Source of the DNA: Adiantum capillus-veneris
Lineage: Eukaryota > Streptophyta > Polypodiopsida > Polypodiales > Pteridaceae
Direction: 5' to 3'
Length of the DNA: 64,000 nt
Assembly: GCA_014529385.2 (NCBI GenBank)
Contig: CM043959.1
Span: 14,323,809-14,387,808, forward strand
The stretch's first letter is position 1, and every line of letters begins with the position of its first letter. The position numbers were made by a program, and so were the translations under genes. Shown one piece after another: positions 57,279 to 64,000 of the stretch. The notes beneath the pieces are model-generated. The model saw only the letters and a program-made list of their open reading frames with translations. It was not told the DNA's origin and made no database searches.

Positions 57279-57780
57279 CCAAGATGATCAATCTATGGAA
57301 AAATTAAGCAACATAGACATTTGCAAAGTTGAACATTATGCTAATTATGTAGCTACATATGTTGGAAAGCCTACTCTTTGGGGTACATCAATGAGAAATG
57401 GTACAACCAGCATCCTGATTTCTGACATCTCATCAAACCCCCCTAAATGGGGATAAGAGGACCTCCTTAAAGTCGGCACCAAAGGGCAATCAATTTATCA
57501 AAAATAGTATGGCAAAAGCGGTCGGATTTGTGGGTCTTAGGGAGTTGCTTGTGGCATGTGCATAGATCGTGCCAGTGGGAGATCTAAATAATAAAAGTGA
57601 AATTCTCATGAATCGTATCATGTTCATGGTGTCTCTTTACAAGGGCATAGCTTGTAATGCATTGCCCACTATTTTTGTGATGTTATGGTTCCACAAATAG
57701 GAGGGATAAGAGGCACCGATAAGAATTAAGGGTGAGAACATGTCCCTTCTCATACCAAACTTGAGAATCTTCTAGAAAAG
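57279..57780 (+). other. Unrecognised plus-strand frame after the TTAA element
   Basis: Open to 57456: NQDDQSMEKLSNIDICKVEH, YANYVATYVGKPTLWGTSMR, NGTTSILISDISSNPPKWG, then stops. The frame enters from inside the transposon, so its start is not natural. No family recognised; a decayed gene piece is possible. Confidence 0.25.

Positions 57781-59551
<1,771 letters not shown>

Positions 59552-59605
<54 letters not shown>
59552..59605. repeat. (GA)n followed by 34-base G homopolymer
   Basis: GA tract to 59571, then 34 consecutive G (59572-59605). Confidence 0.95.
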
Positions 59606-59606
<1 letters not shown>

Positions 59607-60627
59607 GAGCGAGTGAGGGTTCATATGATTAATATGGAGAAGACTATATGACCAAAATAATAATTCGATTGCTTACTACAGGTAGGTAGCGTACATGCTT
59701 TTACATACTCATGCAAATGCATATACACCATAAGCAAAATTCACTATGCTAATCAAGACTAGATAAGCAAGAACCAATAATACACTCACACAAGTCCATA
59801 CATCCCTAAGTGTAGGTAAAACCGTCACTCAGTGACATGATTTTGGTGTACGGAGCACGTAAGAGATGTAGAGAGAGAAAGAGAAGATGGCTATAGAGTA
59901 AAGAGTTTCTCATTGTCATTTGTGGGTTGATTTTGATTGTCAAAACGATTCTCACATTTTTTGTAAGAGAGTGCTATGTAGAGCTTATGCCATGAAGACA
60001 TCGGTGAAGAGCACTATCATTGCAAAAAGAGAAAGAATCTTCTTCTTCTTGCTTATTGAGAAGGAGGCAAGAGAGTAAGAGCACTTCACTGAGGGACCAA
60101 GAGCACCCAGATGATGATGGTGACACACACACACACACACACACACCACTTTGATTTACTTTTGACTAATTTAAACCCTATTTTATACACACATGCTACA
60201 ACATCTCTTGGCAACCTATTAGGAGCTATGAACCCTTAACCTTACTTAGCTTTAAACTATTGCTATTCCTATAATAATAGCCACTTCTCTAATCAACCAA
60301 GTGTTTTGGGTGAGAGAAAACCTCTATGCTTTGAGTTTTGGATTTCTCTCACTGATTTGGGGAACTTCCACCCTTTTTCTGTATGGAACCCCCTCTTTAA
60401 ACCCCTCGTGGGAATGTTACCCTTTACGGGCGCTTGAGATACACTTTGTCTAGAATCAAGTACTCAACATTTAAATGGGTTATAACCCCTAGGTGAGATG
60501 GGTAATTGATTTTACTAAGCCTCTCATTAGACATTCCTCCTCCCTTGCTCACTCTCTCTCCCTCTCTGTCACGCACCTCCTACAGGCGGTTTAACACGCA
60601 AACTTCATTTTGATTTTGTCCATCTCA

Positions 60628-60691
<64 letters not shown>

Positions 60692-62960
60692 CCTATGCTT
60701 GTTGACTACCCTAGGTGGTGTAATTGCTTGCCTCGAGCCTTGGACCATTTGAGTATGCATATCATGGGGGATGCTCCACTTAGTGAAAACGAATTGGCTC
60801 AACCTTTGCATTGTGCGTGTCTGGGAAAGTTAGGTTGAGCGCTATCTTTATCTATCGTGTGATTTGTTTGGTGGATTTCTTTACTTCCCTGCCTGGATTT
60901 GTTCAAATAAAGAAAAGCCTCGCAGGCTGGTTCCTAAACATGCTTTGGTTTATACATCTGAGTAGCCATTGCCTTAAACAGTTTTTTAATTAAAGAGTAT
61001 TACTTTGCACACAATGGTGCAAACTACTCTCTGTTAAACATGGTGGTTTTTACTGTCAGGGTTGTTTGTAAGTTGATTTGAAAACATGTGAAACAAAAAG
61101 GGGGGTGGGGTTTTTGCTACTGGTTGTTTTCAAGTGCTAGGCTATGTTCGACATGCCTCACTACATCTTGATATGGGATTGATTGAGCATGTTGTTTAAG
61201 CTCCTTCTCATATGGTTCTTAAAAATTCTTTTTGTAAAGCTATTTTGTGTAATGGTCATATTCCACTAATTTAGGTGATACATATGCTATATTTTTTCAT
61301 ATATCGATGGTAGGGGAGTCGTTTTTGAAGATTGGACATCAACTTTGTGGTCGGTTATCATCTTAGTGGTCCATTAATAACTCTAGAATGTGCTAACCAT
61401 TTAAATCTTACCTTTTAAGTATTTTTGATAAAGTTACAAAATTGTGTAGGCTCTAATGATTTAGCCAATTCGAGGTAAATTTTACTAACCCTGGTTCATT
61501 TGTTCAAATCTCCGTTTTTTGGGAGGTAGCCTGACTGTTGGGTTTTTAATCTGTAAAGAACCTGTAGCGATTTTTTTTTTGGCATGCTAGTTAGAAAGTA
61601 CTCAAGGTATTTTGCCTACAAAGCTACAAAAAATATTTGTAAACATGCACTTTTAAAATATATTTGCAATACAAATTGACTTTATGTGACTCAAAAAAAT
61701 TGGGGGATGAAACACTTGGATTGAATGGGATGGTGGCCTTTTGATTAGAACTTATCCTATGTAAATAAATTAGTGAAAAATCCTTGAAAAATTGGGGTAA
61801 TTAAATAACCTTATTAATCTCACTTGATCTAAAAGGAGTGATGACCTTTTTTTAATCTCAAGTTAAAAACAAAGTCTAAAAAGAACTAAAACACTCCTTA
61901 AAACGTAGTCTATTAGGCATTAATCTTTATATATTTGCAAAAAGACAAAAAAAACATATTCCGTGATTTTTTTTTCGCATGGATTTGGATAGTAGTTTAA
62001 GGTTAAAAAGGTTGTAAGTTGGACATGGATAACAAGTGATAGGGTTTGTCGACACCTGTAATATGTATCAAGGCTAACGAATCTATTGTCTTGTTTAGGG
62101 TGTGTGTACCAGTAAGTATTTGTTGTAATCAAAATGGTTCTTCATACTAAATTGATTTCCCTAACAAGTATAAGTTTAACCCTTACCATCAATCATATAT
62201 AAGTAGTGCAAAATAAACTCGAATATGAATGTCTTTGTACTTATCTCATTTTTCACTATTGATTCTCATAGAGCCCAAAAAATTTCATAAAATGTCAAAA
62301 ACGTTTGAAGTGTTTATTAAAATGCTGAAGAAGCTCAAGATAAAAATTGAAATCCCCAATAAGCATTAACTAAATTAAAGCAAGACTAGCTTTTAGGTAA
62401 ACATAGGGATTCTGACTAAGATCTTGGCTTGCTTTTGGGGTAAAAATTGGACGCCCTATTCTTGGAGCTCCTCTCTCTCCTCTAGCAAAGCCTAAAGCCT
62501 ACATCCATAATCACACCCCTCCACTCATAGGGAGTCACTAATACACACCATGATTGTGTTGCAAGCTGTGTGTGCATGTGTTTTTTTTTGTTGTTGCTAT
62601 TTTTAGACTAATAGTTATACACAAAAGAACATAATAGTTCAAAAGACAGCTGGATTTAAACAAGGGACAAGGAGTAGCACAAAAACTACTCAGTCTTTGA
62701 TTTATTTTTGTACATTAATGTGAGAATGAGGTATCATTCTAGTACTTTTGTACATAAGGTAGTATGGAGTGACTATAGTGTGAAAAAGGTTTAGGTACAT
62801 CAATGACGGAAAGCAGCTAAGCCAAAAAAGTTCCTAAGAAAGAATAGAGTCCTCACCTGCATCCATGTAGGGTAAAGGTGCTATTAAATGTGCACGTAAC
62901 AAAAAAGAGGTAATTTTGGGAAGGATTTTTCTATTCAATGCAAATCTGAGATATGAAGAT
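59606..62960. other. AT-rich gene-free sequence with microsatellites
   Basis: AC tract at about 60125-60146, CT tract 60631-60688, several A or T runs. No RT, transposase, gag or exon-like frame found on either strand. Confidence 0.55.
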
Positions 62961-63215
62961 ATATTTGGATTTTTCAAGACTAACATTGATATTTTTAAGA
63001 AATTTGTGCAAGTTAGAAGAAGGTACCGAAAAGGTAGGCTCTCAGCCAATCACCTTTTAGGATTTTGGCGATATTTTTCAAGACTAACATTGATATATTT
63101 TGGCGCATTTTTCAAGAATAACATTGATATTTTGAAGAAATTTGTGCAAGTTAGAAGAGGGTACCGAAAAGGTAGGCTCTCAACCAATCACCTTTTAGGA
63201 TTTTGTACTTTTACT
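62961..63215. repeat. Tandem duplication of about 139 bp
   Basis: Units starting near 62975 and 63114 share 'aacattgatattttkaagaaatttgtgcaagttagaag' in two halves and 'ggtaccgaaaaggtaggctctca', 'ccaatcaccttttaggatttt'. The repetitive plus frame (NIDIFKKFVQVRR...) results from this. Confidence 0.85.
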
Positions 63216-63232
63216 GGCACAAGGAATGCTTA

Positions 63233-63900
63233 CTAATGGGCCTCACACACTTGGCCTCTATATGGGACCAAAGTTACATGTGATGTAGTATGTGTATGGC
63301 TGATGAGTGACTCTTGATGCTCCAAAATTGTGGTGATGAGAGTCGCAATGGAGAGCCCAAACTGTGGTTGGGAGAGGAAAGTGTGTAGGTTTAAGTCATG
63401 GATGAAAATGTGAGAAAAGCAAGTCTGGATGTGACCAAAAGTTGAGCACTCTAGTAGTGTGTGGTACTCGGACTCTCGAACTTTCAGTGAGCATAATGTG
63501 CACAATCGATTTGACTATTCTCCATTGCCCCAACGCCCAGTCTCGCATCAAAGGGATGGGAGCTAATCCGAATGGCTGCGATAGTGCGTATCGCCGACAA
63601 GATGATATGCTTAAGCATGTAAGTGTGAGTACGGTTTCCTCTTTCAGCAAAGAACATGGTTTTGTAGTTGGGGGCAATATGGGTGGTGTAATGTATGAAG
63701 CGTGAGTACCCATCGGATTTCTCCCAAGCCGTAACACATTGGTGTTGTAGAAAAGCTTCATTCACTTGGGAGTCAATTGAAGCATCATGCATCCTATCTC
63801 CCAAACCACTTCTTTATGTCTTGCATCCATCCCGTACTCAAGATCTTGCTTTTATGCGTCTTTTGAACTTTTTTGCATGCTTCCCATGCAATTGTAGGAA
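63233..63900 (-). pseudogene. LINE 3' coding end with zinc-finger-like Cys/His motif
   Basis: Two minus frames overlap: QVNEAFLQHQCVTAWEKSDG, HTYMLKHIILSAIRTIAAIR (63.80-63.48 kb), then CTLCSLKVRESEYHTLLECS and TFGHIQTCF (63.50-63.23 kb). C-x2-C...EYHTLLEC is the closing finger of many non-LTR ORF2 proteins. RT is not in the window. The minus-strand LINE at 8.6-10.2 kb lacks exactly this end, but kinship cannot be tested by eye. Confidence 0.55.
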
Positions 63901-64000
63901 GTCGATGTAAGGGGTTTTGACACATCTTTATCATGTACTCCACAACCCTTTCCATGCCCATAACCTCAATTGGAAGAGATCCCGACTCAAGAAGTAGGAT

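Overview
This window looks like an intron-rich, transposon-saturated plant chromosome. Nearly all recognisable coding capacity comes from Ty3/gypsy, Ty1/copia and LINE elements in various states of decay, together with long GA, TG and CT microsatellites. The one credible host gene, on the minus strand, is a leucine-rich-repeat gene that I read as LRRC9, a cilium-associated family. Among land plants such a gene is expected only where sperm are flagellated. This points to a fern or another non-flowering plant (lycophyte, bryophyte, cycad or Ginkgo are alternatives). The very large TE-filled intron fits a big fern-type genome. The species is inference.

Host gene: five exons can be spliced by eye on the minus strand with GT/AG borders. 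Four lie at 31.68-28.37 kb and carry SDS22-type LRRs plus an LRR cap. One lies at 613-166 and carries a coiled coil plus a conserved segment. The 27.8 kb between the fourth and fifth exons is a retroelement graveyard and, from the reading phase, must hide at least one more exon. The 5' exon(s) upstream of 31.68 kb and the 3' exons below position 166 are not seen.

Layout: 1.1-2.6 kb, a decayed copia copy; 3.6-7.48 kb, a copia element with short LTRs nested in a chromovirus whose integrase and chromodomain lie at 7.48-8.6 kb; 8.6-10.2 kb, a LINE on the minus strand; 12.9-17.86 kb, a plant L1-type LINE on the plus strand with an 87-bp inverted repeat in ORF1; 17.86-19.35 kb, the LTR, primer-binding site and leader of another LTR element; 19.36-25.46 kb, gypsy B on the minus strand; 26.2-27.0 kb, an LTR scrap and a LINE tail; 28.4-31.7 kb, LRRC9 exons with a LINE piece and a hAT-type MITE in an intron; 31.8-34.6 kb, an internally deleted gypsy (E); 34.7-35.0 kb, a tRNA-derived SINE; 35.3-36.7 kb, the 5' part of element M; 36.7-37.2 kb, a gypsy RT scrap; 37.22-38.92 kb, a solo LTR with target-site duplication; 38.9-40.7 kb, a weak copia 3' remnant; 40.7-44.9 and 53.2-54.0 kb, two copies of a dispersed repeat, one split by the structurally complete gypsy A (44.94-53.18 kb); 55.94-57.27 kb, a TTAA-flanked piggyBac-like non-autonomous element; 57.8-59.5 kb, a tandem duplication with a 142-bp GA tract; 63.2-63.9 kb, a LINE 3' end.

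No reading frame of any transposable element here is intact, so all pol/gag entries are pseudogenes. I see no rRNA, functional tRNA, CRISPR array or prokaryotic feature.
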